Positions 1 to 5,261 of a stretch of 5,261 nt of DNA are shown piece by piece; positions within the stretch are counted from its first letter, which is position 1; each line of letters starts with the position of its first letter. The stretch lies in NCBI GenBank assembly GCA_021813645.1, contig JAKAJW010000286.1, forward strand, positions 1-5,261, read 5' to 3'. This stretch comes from Pseudomonadota bacterium. Its GTDB lineage: Bacteria > Pseudomonadota > Alphaproteobacteria > Rhodobacterales > Rhodobacteraceae. The notes under the pieces are model-generated. The model was not told the origin of the DNA and did not search any database. It saw nothing but the letters and a program-made list of their open reading frames with translations. Both the position numbers and the translations under genes were made by a program.

Positions 1-265
1 CGATCGGGATGCCGCGGCCGTTGTCCTTGATCGGAATGGAAAAATCGGCGTGAAGCTCGACCTCGATGCGGCTGGCGTGGCCGGCGACCGCCTCGTCCAT
101 CGAGTTGTCGAGCACCTCGGCGACGAGGTGGTGCAGCGCCCGGTCGTCGGTGCCGCCGATATACATGCCGGGGCGCTTGCGGACCGGCTCCAGCCCTTCG
201 AGCACCTCGATGGCGCTGGCGTCATAGGCGTTGGAGGCGGCGTCGCCGGACAGAAGATCGTTCAT
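1..265 (-). CDS. parE: DNA topoisomerase IV subunit B, N-terminal part (cut by window edge)
   Basis: ParE is the ATPase subunit of topoisomerase IV, the cytoplasmic type IIA enzyme that unlinks daughter chromosomes; it works as a ParC2ParE2 tetramer. Only the first 88 codons are in the window. They show the start of the GHKL ATPase domain: IEVLEGLEPVRKRPGMYIGG at residues 19-38, then HHLVAEVLDNSMDEA (45-59) with the Mg/ATP-binding Glu-Asn helix, and DNGRGIPI (81-88), the ATP-binding DxGxG motif. The short leader MNDLLSGDAASNAYDAS fits alphaproteobacterial ParE better than GyrB. The ATG is supported by GAGGG (272-276) six bases upstream. The gene faces away from the rest of the window and follows the ArsC-family gene on the same strand after 152 bp. 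GyrB is the only serious alternative. Confidence 0.92.
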   Translation of the reverse strand, partial: MNDLLSGDAASNAYDASAIEVLEGLEPVRKRPGMYIGGTDDRALHHLVAEVLDNSMDEAVAGHASRIEVELHADFSIPIKDNGRGIPI

Positions 266-286
266 CAGAGGCCCTCGGCTGGAAGT

Positions 287-308
287 CCGGGGATTAGACC
301 ATCCCTGG
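287..308 (-). promoter_or_regulatory. Hairpin in the parE leader
   Basis: CCGGGGAT (287-294) and ATCCCTGG (301-308) form an 8-bp stem with one G-T wobble around a 6-nt loop. It sits about 10 nt upstream of the parE Shine-Dalgarno (272-276), so it would be in the 5' untranslated part of the parE transcript if transcription starts further upstream. No poly-U tract follows it, so it does not look like an intrinsic terminator. A regulatory role is inference only. Confidence 0.35.
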
Positions 309-353
309 GGGGAACCCGCAAGCGCTGGGGGCGCGGCGGGATCGCGCTCCAAA

Positions 354-408
354 TACCGACATCGCACCGATCTTGCACCGATTTCACACCGATTTGCTAC
401 CGGCATCG
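354..408. repeat. Five 11-bp direct repeats upstream of parE
   Basis: Five consecutive units begin at 354, 365, 376, 387 and 398 with exact 11-bp spacing: TACCGACATCG, CACCGATCTTG, CACCGATTTCA, CACCGATTTGC and TACCGGCATCG. The core is YACCGR. The two outer units match each other at 10 of 11 positions, and the three inner units share CACCGAT. The array lies in the spacer between the end of the ArsC-family gene and parE. An 11-bp period is about one helical turn, so all units face the same side of the DNA, as in binding arrays for a repeated DNA-binding protein. A simple minisatellite is the alternative. Confidence 0.7.
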
Positions 409-417
409 CGGCGCGGG

Positions 418-741
418 CTAGAGCCATTCCGCCTGCGCCGCCGCATCCCAGCCGAGCGTCATCTTCGCCCCCTCGACGATCAGCGGCCGCTTCATCACGG
501 TGGGGTTGGCGAGCAGCTGCGCCTCGGTGTCGGACTCGCGCAGCCAGTCGTTGAAGGAGCGGTAGGTGGGCGAGGCCTTGTTGATGAGGTTCGAACCGAG
601 CTCGGCCACGATGGGCGCCCATTCGGCCTCGGTCAGCGGCGCGGCGCGCAGGTCGCGGAAGACGGGATCGCGGCCCGCCTCGCGCAGCGCCTTCAGCGCC
701 TTCTTGCAGCTGTCGCAAGTGGGGATGCCGTAGAGGATCAT
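418..741 (-). CDS. ArsC/YffB-family thioredoxin-fold reductase
   Basis: This is a complete 107-aa protein of the ArsC/Spx superfamily. It opens with a thioredoxin-like strand and a CxxC site, ILYGIPTCDSCKKALKAL (C9, C12). LINKASPTYRSF (52-63) matches the YffB-type LxNK..xTxR segment, and MKRPLIVEGAKM (83-94) is the cis-proline region with the conserved Arg (R85) that corresponds to an anion-binding Arg in ArsC. Length and motifs fit the YffB/YfgD-like ArsC-family reductases, which are glutathione- or thiol-linked; true arsenate reduction is not established for most of them, and no ars genes are nearby. The open frame extends upstream to 867, but the extension is proline/arginine-rich and not family-like. 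The ATG at 741 has GGAG (748-751) six bases upstream, which decides the start. The gene may share a transcript with parE. Confidence 0.9.
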   Translation of the reverse strand: MILYGIPTCDSCKKALKALREAGRDPVFRDLRAAPLTEAEWAPIVAELGSNLINKASPTYRSFNDWLRESDTEAQLLANPTVMKRPLIVEGAKMTLGWDAAAQAEWL

Positions 742-869
742 CGGGGGCTCCGGGTCGGGTGGGGCCCACCGTCGCAGTGGTGGGGTGAGCGCTACCCTAT
801 GGGAGAGGCGCGGCGGAGGCGATGGGGAAATGGCATTGGTGAGGGAGGCGTGGGGCAGTGTACGCATTC
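742..869. other. G-rich spacer without a recognised gene
   Basis: This stretch separates the ArsC-family start from the higA remnant. The plus strand is unusually rich in G (many GGGG and GGAGG runs). It holds a short hairpin, GGTGGG (758-763) and CCCACC (765-770) around one G, and a second possible partner GGTGGG at 779-784, so two alternative stems compete. Open frames cross it on both strands but are low-complexity and lack family character. The promoter of the ArsC-family gene should lie here; I cannot point to convincing -35/-10 boxes. Confidence 0.5.
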
Positions 870-1120
870 ATGGAGCCGCTGGGGCTTTCGGCGCATGCGC
901 TGGCGGGGAAGATGGGGGTGCCGGCCAACCGGGTTTCCATGATCGCGGCGGGCAAGCGCGGGGTGAGCGGGGACACGGCGCTGCGGCTGGCGGCGGCCTT
1001 CGGGATCGAGCGAAGCGAGGGGCGGAGTTCTGGATGAACCTGCAGAAGCGGTGGGAGCCGGAGGTGGCGCGGGGTGAGGAGCGCCCGGAAATCGCTCCAG
1101 TGGAGCGATTTCAGCCCTGA
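870..1120 (+). pseudogene. higA: HigA-type antitoxin remnant, frameshifted and N-terminally truncated
   Basis: HigA proteins are XRE-type helix-turn-helix antitoxins that bind the HigB mRNA endonuclease and repress their own operon. From ATG 870 one frame gives MEPLGLSAHALAGKMGVPAN, then RVSMIAAGKRGVSGDTALRL and AAAFGI, the family HTH core, and stops at a TGA at about 1035. The expected continuation, EFWMNLQKRWEPEVAR, is present directly after but in another frame, ending at TGA 1118-1120. Removing the 11 bases GAGCGAAGCGA near 1011-1021 would join them as FGIGAEFWMNLQ, so an 11-nt insertion or duplication explains the break. The usual N-terminal (P)HPGE segment is also missing: a TGA lies in frame at 840-842. 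No HigB toxin is seen upstream. I infer a decayed, orphan antitoxin; a sequencing error alone would not explain the missing N-terminus. Confidence 0.75.
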
Positions 1121-1127
1121 ACGGGCG
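1082..1127. repeat. 25-bp perfect palindrome with outer complementary arms
   Basis: GAAATCGCTCCA (1088-1099), a central G (1100) and TGGAGCGATTTC (1101-1112) form a perfect 12-bp inverted repeat. Outside it CGCCCG (1082-1087) pairs with CGGGCG (1122-1127), with nine unpaired bases (1113-1121) on one side. The element covers the C-terminal codons of the higA remnant and lies between that gene and the convergent gene at 1173. It could act as a bidirectional hairpin terminator, although only three T follow on either strand, or be a copy of an interspersed REP-like repeat. The structure is certain; the role is not. Confidence 0.75.
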
Positions 1128-1172
1128 GAGCCTTGGAGCGGGAAAAACAAGTATTGCACCGCACACTCTCTA

Positions 1173-1832
1173 TCATGCCTTTTGGAGTGGAAGGCCGTGC
1201 TTGACAATGAAGTGAAGGAAGTCTCGTCCGAAATTTGTAATGTGGTAAGAATTGTCTCGGACTTCAATTAGTAGACTTTGGTTCAGGAATTTCACGTAAG
1301 TATCGAGGGTCCATTCAGAGAATTCAGGGTGCAGTCTTTGGAAGTCATTGAACGCTGACTGCGCATCGCTGATCGATATGGAGCCTCCGCGCTCGTTCAA
1401 ACTTTGTAGAAACGCAATTTGGCTTCCAAATATCCTAACATAAGTGAGCGCAAAGTGCTTCTCCAGTCGCTCAAAAGCTACTGCCTGAATAAGCGCATTC
1501 TCGCGCTCTTCTACCTCAATGTGCGAGACCTGCTGCTTTACGATGTCCGCAACTTGCGGAATTGATGGTAGGTTCTCCCGTGGAAGTGGAGTTGTTCTTG
1601 ACTCGATTGCGGGAACATCTTCACCACCTTGCTTTGTTGTCTGCTGAGCCGCAAGCCGAAGGTTTACCCCTGGGGTTTTGACCTCTGCGGTAATGTTCGG
1701 CAACAGCGCCACAATCTCTTTTCTAAAGACGATAGCAATGGCAAAGATCGCGCAAGGCCAGGCTAGGCTGTGAATTGCGCTCGACGCAAAAGCTAGAATG
1801 GGCTCAGAGCCTGATATTTCCCCAGCCGCCAT
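1173..1832 (-). CDS. Unrecognised membrane-anchored protein with winged-helix-like C-terminus
   Basis: I do not recognise a named family. The 219-aa product has one hydrophobic segment at about residues 15-35 (ending CAIFAIAIVF), directly followed by FRKEIVALLP and KTPGVNLRL (52-60), a layout seen in many small accessory membrane proteins of unknown role. A charged linker with predicted helix follows (95-130). Residues 132-210 look like a winged helix: FGSQIAFLQSLNERGG, then SISDAQSAFNDF, a helix WTLDTYVKFLNQSLL, and a wing ending YHITNFGRDFLHFI. The body is probably cytoplasmic. The chosen ATG overlaps the thyX stop as TAATG, with AGGGGG (1843-1848) ten bases upstream; a GTG at 1862 in frame is the alternative. 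Base composition is much lower in GC than the neighbours (hand count 40% for 1261-1320 and 48% for 1441-1500), which suggests horizontal acquisition and coupling to thyX translation. Confidence 0.8.
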   Translation of the reverse strand: MAAGEISGSEPILAFASSAIHSLAWPCAIFAIAIVFRKEIVALLPNITAEVKTPGVNLRLAAQQTTKQGGEDVPAIESRTTPLPRENLPSIPQVADIVKQQVSHIEVEERENALIQAVAFERLEKHFALTYVRIFGSQIAFLQSLNERGGSISISDAQSAFNDFQRLHPEFSEWTLDTYVKFLNQSLLIEVRDNSYHITNFGRDFLHFIVKHGLPLQKA

Positions 1833-2752
1833 TACCCCCACACCCCCTGAAACTCCCGCCACTCGCCCTTGCTCATGCCGGAGCTTTCCTGCGTCACCTG
1901 CTCACCCTTGAGCATCCGTTTCAGGCAGTCAATCGCCTTCGAGGAGAGCGTGATGCCGTCCAGCCGGTAATCCTCGAAGGCGCGGAAGGCGAGCGGCACC
2001 CAGGCGGCGGTGATCTGCGCCATCACCTCGGCATAGGCGCGGATTTCGTATTGCGCATGGGCGTCGGCGCGCAGGCGCAGGAAATGGAAGAGGTTGTGCA
2101 GGTCGATCTTCCAATACCACTGGGTGTAGATATTGGCGGGCAGGTTCATCCGCGCCAATTCGCGGGCGAGGCCCTGCTGGGGCGATCCGTCAGGCTGGGT
2201 CTGGCTCAGCATCGCCTCGTAATGGTCATAGGCCTGGGCGGCGTCGGATTTCAGCCAGGCCAGCACGCGGGCGGCTTCCTCGCCGGCGAGCGCGGCGCCG
2301 CGGCCCTGGTTGTTGACGGCGGATTGCGCGGCCAGCGCCGAGGGCTCGGGGATGTAGAACTCGCGGTCGAGGATCGAATAGCGGGCGGAATATTCGTTCA
2401 CGTTGGCGGTGCGGTGGCGGATCCACTGGCGGGCGACGAAGACCGGCAGTTTGACGTGGAACTTCACCTCGCACATCTCGAAGGGGGAGGAGTGCCAGTG
2501 CCGCATCAGGTAGCGGATCAGCCCGTCGTCGTTCGACACATGCTTGGTGCCGGCGCCGTAGCTGACGCGGGCGGCCTGCACGATGGCGGCGTCGTCGCCC
2601 ATGTAGTCGATGACCCGGACGAAGCCGTGATCGAGCACCTGATGGGCGTGGTAGAGCTGCGCCTCCATCCCCGGGGCGACGGCGCGCAGCGTCGGCTGCG
2701 GGTTGGCCCGGGCGGCGGCGATTTCGTCGAGCTGGTCGGGAGAAAGCGGCAT
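1832..2752 (-). CDS. thyX: Flavin-dependent thymidylate synthase ThyX
   Basis: ThyX makes dTMP from dUMP with methylene-tetrahydrofolate as carbon donor and FAD/NADPH as reductant, releasing tetrahydrofolate; it replaces ThyA in many bacteria. The 306-aa protein carries the family signature RHRx7S, here RHRTANVNEYS at residues 112-122, followed by ARYS. Upstream are ARVSYGAGTKH (61-71) and HWHSSPFEMCEVKFHVKLPV (85-104), which help form the FAD and dUMP sites. Downstream, ARELARMNLPANIYTQWYW and DLHNLFHFLRLR (217-228) are the usual substrate-binding helices. Length is as expected for the alphaproteobacterial form. ATG 2752 is fixed by a strong GGAGG (2759-2763) six bases upstream; the frame continues to 2914 but without family character. 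Its TAA overlaps the ATG of the next gene. Confidence 0.97.
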   Translation of the reverse strand: MPLSPDQLDEIAAARANPQPTLRAVAPGMEAQLYHAHQVLDHGFVRVIDYMGDDAAIVQAARVSYGAGTKHVSNDDGLIRYLMRHWHSSPFEMCEVKFHVKLPVFVARQWIRHRTANVNEYSARYSILDREFYIPEPSALAAQSAVNNQGRGAALAGEEAARVLAWLKSDAAQAYDHYEAMLSQTQPDGSPQQGLARELARMNLPANIYTQWYWKIDLHNLFHFLRLRADAHAQYEIRAYAEVMAQITAAWVPLAFRAFEDYRLDGITLSSKAIDCLKRMLKGEQVTQESSGMSKGEWREFQGVWG

Positions 2753-2789
2753 GGCGGGCCTCCGGGCGCTGGGGTGAGTCGGGAGACAC

Positions 2790-2795
2790 ATTATA
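2790..2795 (-). promoter_or_regulatory. Candidate -10 box of thyX
   Basis: The minus strand reads TATAAT exactly, an exception in this GC-rich spacer, 37 bp upstream of the thyX ATG and followed by TGTG. Transcription from it would give a leader of about 30 nt. No good -35 hexamer is found 16-18 bp further upstream (GTTTCC or GGTTTC at best), so the promoter is either weak or activator-assisted. Confidence 0.5.
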
Positions 2796-2886
2796 TTGGG
2801 GATGGCCGGCCAGGAAACCGCCAGATGAGGTGGCGCGGCATGGGCGCCACGCGGGGCGGCAAAATCCGCGCCGGCAGCCGGTTCGG

Positions 2887-2915
2887 TTGACTTTTGGGGG
2901 GCGAGCCGGAACACT
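2887..2915 (+). promoter_or_regulatory. Candidate promoter of the lipoprotein-Slam unit
   Basis: TTGACT (2887-2892) matches the -35 consensus at five of six positions. With 17-bp spacing the -10 would be AACACT (2910-2915), only a three-of-six match. It lies about 45-70 bp before the lipoprotein ATG on the right strand, which is the main support. Confidence 0.35.
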
Positions 2916-2918
2916 CTC

Positions 2919-2934
2919 GCAAAAGTAGCAAAAG
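2919..2934 (+). repeat. Direct repeat GCAAAAG x2 near the lipoprotein start
   Basis: GCAAAAG occurs at 2919-2925 and again at 2928-2934, just downstream of the candidate promoter and 25 bp before the lipoprotein ATG. It is a small AT-rich island in GC-rich sequence and could be an operator half-site pair or chance. Confidence 0.3.
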
Positions 2935-2958
2935 CTAGAGGCGGCGAGTGGGGCGGGC

Positions 2959-3054
2959 ATGAGAGCGGTCTGGGCGATGGCGGCGGCGCTGACGATCAGC
3001 GGCTGCGGCGGCAATCCGCTGAACAACGGCGGGCCTTCGAGCGGTACCAAATAG
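2959..3054 (+). pseudogene. Lipoprotein signal peptide and tether, ended by in-frame TAG
   Basis: From ATG 2959 the frame gives MRAVWAMAAALTISGC, a short signal peptide with the lipobox ISGC and the lipid-carrying Cys at residue 16. It continues GGNPLNNGGPSSGTK, a flexible Gly/Asn/Ser tether, then meets TAG (3052-3054) as codon 32. The same frame continues without another stop to 3864 and encodes the barrel body described in the next entry, so this is the 5' part of one gene of 302 codons. Gly after the Cys predicts outer-membrane sorting. As read, only a 31-aa lipopeptide precursor would be made. Causes to weigh are a real nonsense mutation (for example CAG to TAG), amber suppression, or a sequencing error. 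The ATG has only weak SD-like sequence (GAG at 2946-2948). Confidence 0.75.
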
Positions 3055-3075
3055 GCCCCCGCGCCGACGCTGTCG

Positions 3076-3864
3076 GTGCCGGCCGATCTGGCGGGCAATC
3101 TGAGCAGCGCGGTCTACAACGCCGGCGCCGGCACGCTGACGGTGACGATGCTGCCCTTCGACGGCTCGCCGAGCGGCGCGGCCTACAACCGGCAGAGCAC
3201 GCTCGATGTCGGCAGCTACCAGGCCTTCGACCTCCAGGAGAACGGCGCCTCGCGGCGCTATCTCGCGCTGTTCCAGCAGAACGGCAATGTCTGGGCCGGG
3301 GCGGTGGCCACCGAATACCGCTTTGCCAACAAATACGGCGGCACGATCTACGGCCGCGCCGATGTCTACAGCGGGCCGACCACCGGCATCGCGAGCTATC
3401 AGGGCAGCTATGCCGCGGTGCTGACCGTGCCGATCAACTCCAGCGGGACGCCGGCCGGGCCGATCCGGATCGCCGGCACCGCGACGCTGAACGTCGACTT
3501 TAACCAGCAACTGGTCGAGGGCCAGGTGACCAACCGCCATGTGGTGGACAGCGCGAACCTGGCCGGCCAGTCGGCCACGCTGGCGGCGCTGAGCGGCGGG
3601 ATGGCGAATGTCGAGCTGAAGTCGGGCGGGCTGAGCAGCGGCACCTTCCACGGCGATGTCACCGATCCGGGCGGCAACAAGCTCGGCACCTATGGCGGTG
3701 TCGTCGCGGCCGGCTCGGCGAGCGCGCCGGGCAGCGCGGTGGCTGGCGTGCTGGTGTTCACCCCGACCGATGCCGGCCAGACGCCGAACTACACCGAATA
3801 CGGCGCCATGGTGCTGCCGCTGAAGTGCTATTCGACCGCCGGCAGTTCGACGACTTGCCCGTAA
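3076..3864 (+). CDS. TbpB-like beta-barrel body of a Slam-client surface lipoprotein
   Basis: This is the open part of the interrupted lipoprotein gene after the TAG at 3052; the first possible start is GTG 3076, giving 262 aa with no signal peptide. The sequence is rich in Gly, Ser, Thr and alternating beta-strand patterns, with almost no helix. The C-terminal half resembles the small eight-stranded barrel of TbpB/Slam-dependent lipoproteins: GTATLNVDFNQQLVEGQVTN, a strand SGTFHGDVTD, then LGTYGGVVAAGSASAPGS and VAGVLVFTP. Two cysteines close to the C-terminus (KCYSTAGSSTTC) could form a disulfide. Slam-type exporter sequence overlaps its 3' end by 10 nt, which supports a role as that exporter's client, displayed on the cell surface. 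What it binds cannot be told; iron or haem scavenging is only suggested by the TbpB relatives. Family assignment is by pattern and context, not by search. Confidence 0.65.
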   Translation: MPADLAGNLSSAVYNAGAGTLTVTMLPFDGSPSGAAYNRQSTLDVGSYQAFDLQENGASRRYLALFQQNGNVWAGAVATEYRFANKYGGTIYGRADVYSGPTTGIASYQGSYAAVLTVPINSSGTPAGPIRIAGTATLNVDFNQQLVEGQVTNRHVVDSANLAGQSATLAALSGGMANVELKSGGLSSGTFHGDVTDPGGNKLGTYGGVVAAGSASAPGSAVAGVLVFTPTDAGQTPNYTEYGAMVLPLKCYSTAGSSTTCP

Positions 3865-5261
3865 CCGTCGTTCTGCGCGGCAGCCGCGGCCTGGCGCTTG
3901 CCGGGGCCGTGCTGCTTGCGGCGCTGCCGGGGGCCGGCCGGGCCGAGCCGGCTCCGCCGGCCGCGGCTGGGGCTGGGGTTGGGGCGCTGCGGCTGACGGT
4001 GCCCTTGGCGCAGGCGCATGATTTCGCCCAGCAGGCGCTGTTGCGGGGGCAACCGGCGGTGGCGCTGCAGGTGGCCCGGGCGCTGCTGGGCCGCGATCCG
4101 CAGGATGTGCGGGCGCTGCTGATCGAAAGTCAGGCGCTGGGGCTGCTCGGCCAGCCGGAGGCGGCGGTGTCTGCGGCACGGGCGGCCTATCGGCTGGCCG
4201 GCAACCGGACCGAGCGGTTTCAGGCGGCGCTGCTGATCGGCGGGGCGCTGGGCGCGGGCCGGCACTGGATGCGGGCGCAGTTCTGGCTGCGTCGGGCGAG
4301 CGACCTGGCGCCCGACGCCCAGGCGCGGGCGCGGACGGCCGCCACCTTCCAGCGGCTGCGCGGGCTCGACCCCTGGGAGGTGCGGCTCGACTTCTCGGTG
4401 CGGCCGAGCTCGAACGTGAACGGCGGGGCGGAAAGTTCACTGCTGACCATTCAGGGCCTGCCGGTGGTGGGGTTCCTGAGCGGGACGGCGCAGGCGCTGT
4501 CGGGCCGGCAGGAAACGCTGCATGGGAGCCTGAGCTATCGGCTGAGCAGGTCGGCCCGGCAGCGCACCGATCTGGGCGCACGGGTGACGCTGCAGGCGAC
4601 GCAGCTCAGCGCCTCGGCCCGGGCGCTGGCGCCGGGGGTGCGGGGATCGGATTTCAACTTCGATCAGGCCGAGCTGTTCCTGAGCCGCCGCTTCGTGCTG
4701 GGCAAATCGCCCGATGTGAATTCGGCGTCGCTGTCGGTTGGCCGCAGCTGGTTCGGCGGCGCGCTCTACGACCGGCATCTGCGCCTCGACCTGACCCGCG
4801 AGCATGCGATCGACGCCCGCAACAGCCTGCGGCTGGGCCTGTCCGCGGCGCGGCAATGGCTCGACGGCGGGATGCGGGCGAACGGCTATGCGTTGGAGGC
4901 GGATCTGGCGCATCGGATCGGCGGCGGCACGCTCGGCGGCGCGCTCGGGCTGCTGCAGGTCGCCTCGTCGAACGACCAGATGGCCTATGTCGGCGGCTGG
5001 GCGCGGCTGAGCTACAGTTTCGGCCGGCCGGTGGCGGGGGCGCGGCTGTCGGCCAGCCTGACGGCGGGGGCGAACCACTATCCGCATTACGCGGTGTTCT
5101 TCGCGGTGCCCGGCGGGCGCTGGGACCGTTATGTGAACGCCAGCCTGTCGGCGCAGCTGGACCGGTTCTCCTATCTGGGCTTCGCGCCGGTGGTGACGCT
5201 GGCGGCTTCGCGCATCACCTCCAACGTGAGCCGCTTCACCAGCTCGACGCTGTGGCTGGGG
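3855..5261 (+). CDS. Slam-type surface lipoprotein assembly modulator (DUF560), C-terminus cut
   Basis: Slam proteins sit in the outer membrane and move specific lipoproteins to the cell surface (type XI secretion). The frame is open from before 3855 to the window end, 469 codons from TTG 3855. No in-frame ATG occurs until 4269, well inside the conserved part. TTG 3855 gives a good signal peptide: MPVTVVLRGSRG, a hydrophobic stretch LALAGAVLLAALPG, and cleavage near GRA-EP (30/31). GTG 3825 is the alternative start; neither has a clear SD, so translational coupling to the overlapping lipoprotein gene is likely. Residues 52-170 are TPR-like helices (AHDFAQQALLRGQPAVALQV; LGLLGQPEAAVSAARAAYRL). 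From about 175 beta-strands begin, with RPSSNVNGGAES (183-194), the typical barrel entry, and the last residues SNVSRFTSSTLWLG resemble the SNxxRF segment near the family's end. Probably only a short final strand is missing. Confidence 0.85.
   Translation, partial: MPVTVVLRGSRGLALAGAVLLAALPGAGRAEPAPPAAAGAGVGALRLTVPLAQAHDFAQQALLRGQPAVALQVARALLGRDPQDVRALLIESQALGLLGQPEAAVSAARAAYRLAGNRTERFQAALLIGGALGAGRHWMRAQFWLRRASDLAPDAQARARTAATFQRLRGLDPWEVRLDFSVRPSSNVNGGAESSLLTIQGLPVVGFLSGTAQALSGRQETLHGSLSYRLSRSARQRTDLGARVTLQATQLSASARALAPGVRGSDFNFDQAELFLSRRFVLGKSPDVNSASLSVGRSWFGGALYDRHLRLDLTREHAIDARNSLRLGLSAARQWLDGGMRANGYALEADLAHRIGGGTLGGALGLLQVASSNDQMAYVGGWARLSYSFGRPVAGARLSASLTAGANHYPHYAVFFAVPGGRWDRYVNASLSAQLDRFSYLGFAPVVTLAASRITSNVSRFTSSTLWLG

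Noticed and set aside
354..408. Short repeats as a CRISPR array or plasmid iteron origin
   Set aside because: Units are 11 bp with no spacers, and there is no cas, rep or DnaA-box context.
418..867. Longer 149-aa form of the ArsC-family protein
   Set aside because: The extra 42 residues are Pro/Arg-rich without family similarity, while the ATG at 741 has a well-placed SD and begins exactly at the fold's first strand.
785..1120. 111-aa plus-strand frame as an intact gene
   Set aside because: Only its last third resembles HigA; the HTH core lies in another frame, so it is a composite of a broken gene.
1173..1862. GTG start at 1862 for the AT-rich gene
   Set aside because: It would overlap thyX by 31 bases and add a non-conserved-looking leader, while the ATG in TAATG has an SD; kept only as an alternative.
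1775..2890. 371-aa open frame on the plus strand
   Set aside because: It is antisense to thyX, whose motifs and SD are unambiguous; the product is low-complexity Gly/Val/His-rich.
2935..4581. 548-aa open frame on the minus strand
   Set aside because: It is antisense to the lipoprotein and Slam genes, dominated by Pro, Ala and Arg, and shows no family motifs; typical of the complement of GC-rich coding DNA.

Overview
The window is GC-rich DNA with the codon use of an alphaproteobacterium. The ParE, ThyX and ArsC-family proteins read like Rhodobacteraceae (Paracoccus/Rhodobacter type); this placement comes from family knowledge, not from a search. Both ends cut through genes.

Left part (1-741, minus strand): the first 88 codons of parE (topoisomerase IV subunit B), then a 152-bp spacer holding a short hairpin and five 11-bp direct repeats, then a complete 107-aa ArsC/YffB-family thioredoxin-fold reductase.

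Middle (742-1172): a G-rich spacer with no identified gene, a broken higA-type antitoxin on the plus strand (HTH part and C-terminal part in different frames, separated by what looks like an 11-nt insertion, no HigB toxin beside it), and a 25-bp perfect palindrome with extra outer arms.

Centre (1173-2752, minus strand): thyX (flavin-dependent thymidylate synthase, 306 aa, strong SD, TATAAT -10 box). A markedly AT-richer gene for an unrecognised 219-aa membrane-anchored protein with a winged-helix-like C-terminus is attached to it by a TAATG stop/start overlap. This second gene looks acquired.

Right part (2887-5261, plus strand): a two-gene unit for surface lipoprotein export. The first gene would encode a lipoprotein with a clear lipobox and a TbpB-like beta-barrel C-terminus, but codon 32 is TAG. 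The second is a Slam-type (DUF560, type XI secretion) outer-membrane protein: signal peptide, TPR-like helices, then a beta-barrel running off the window a few residues before its expected end. It has no early ATG and probably starts at a TTG inside the end of the lipoprotein gene. The pair reads as a transporter with its own client, and the open question is whether the client is dead, read through, or mis-sequenced.
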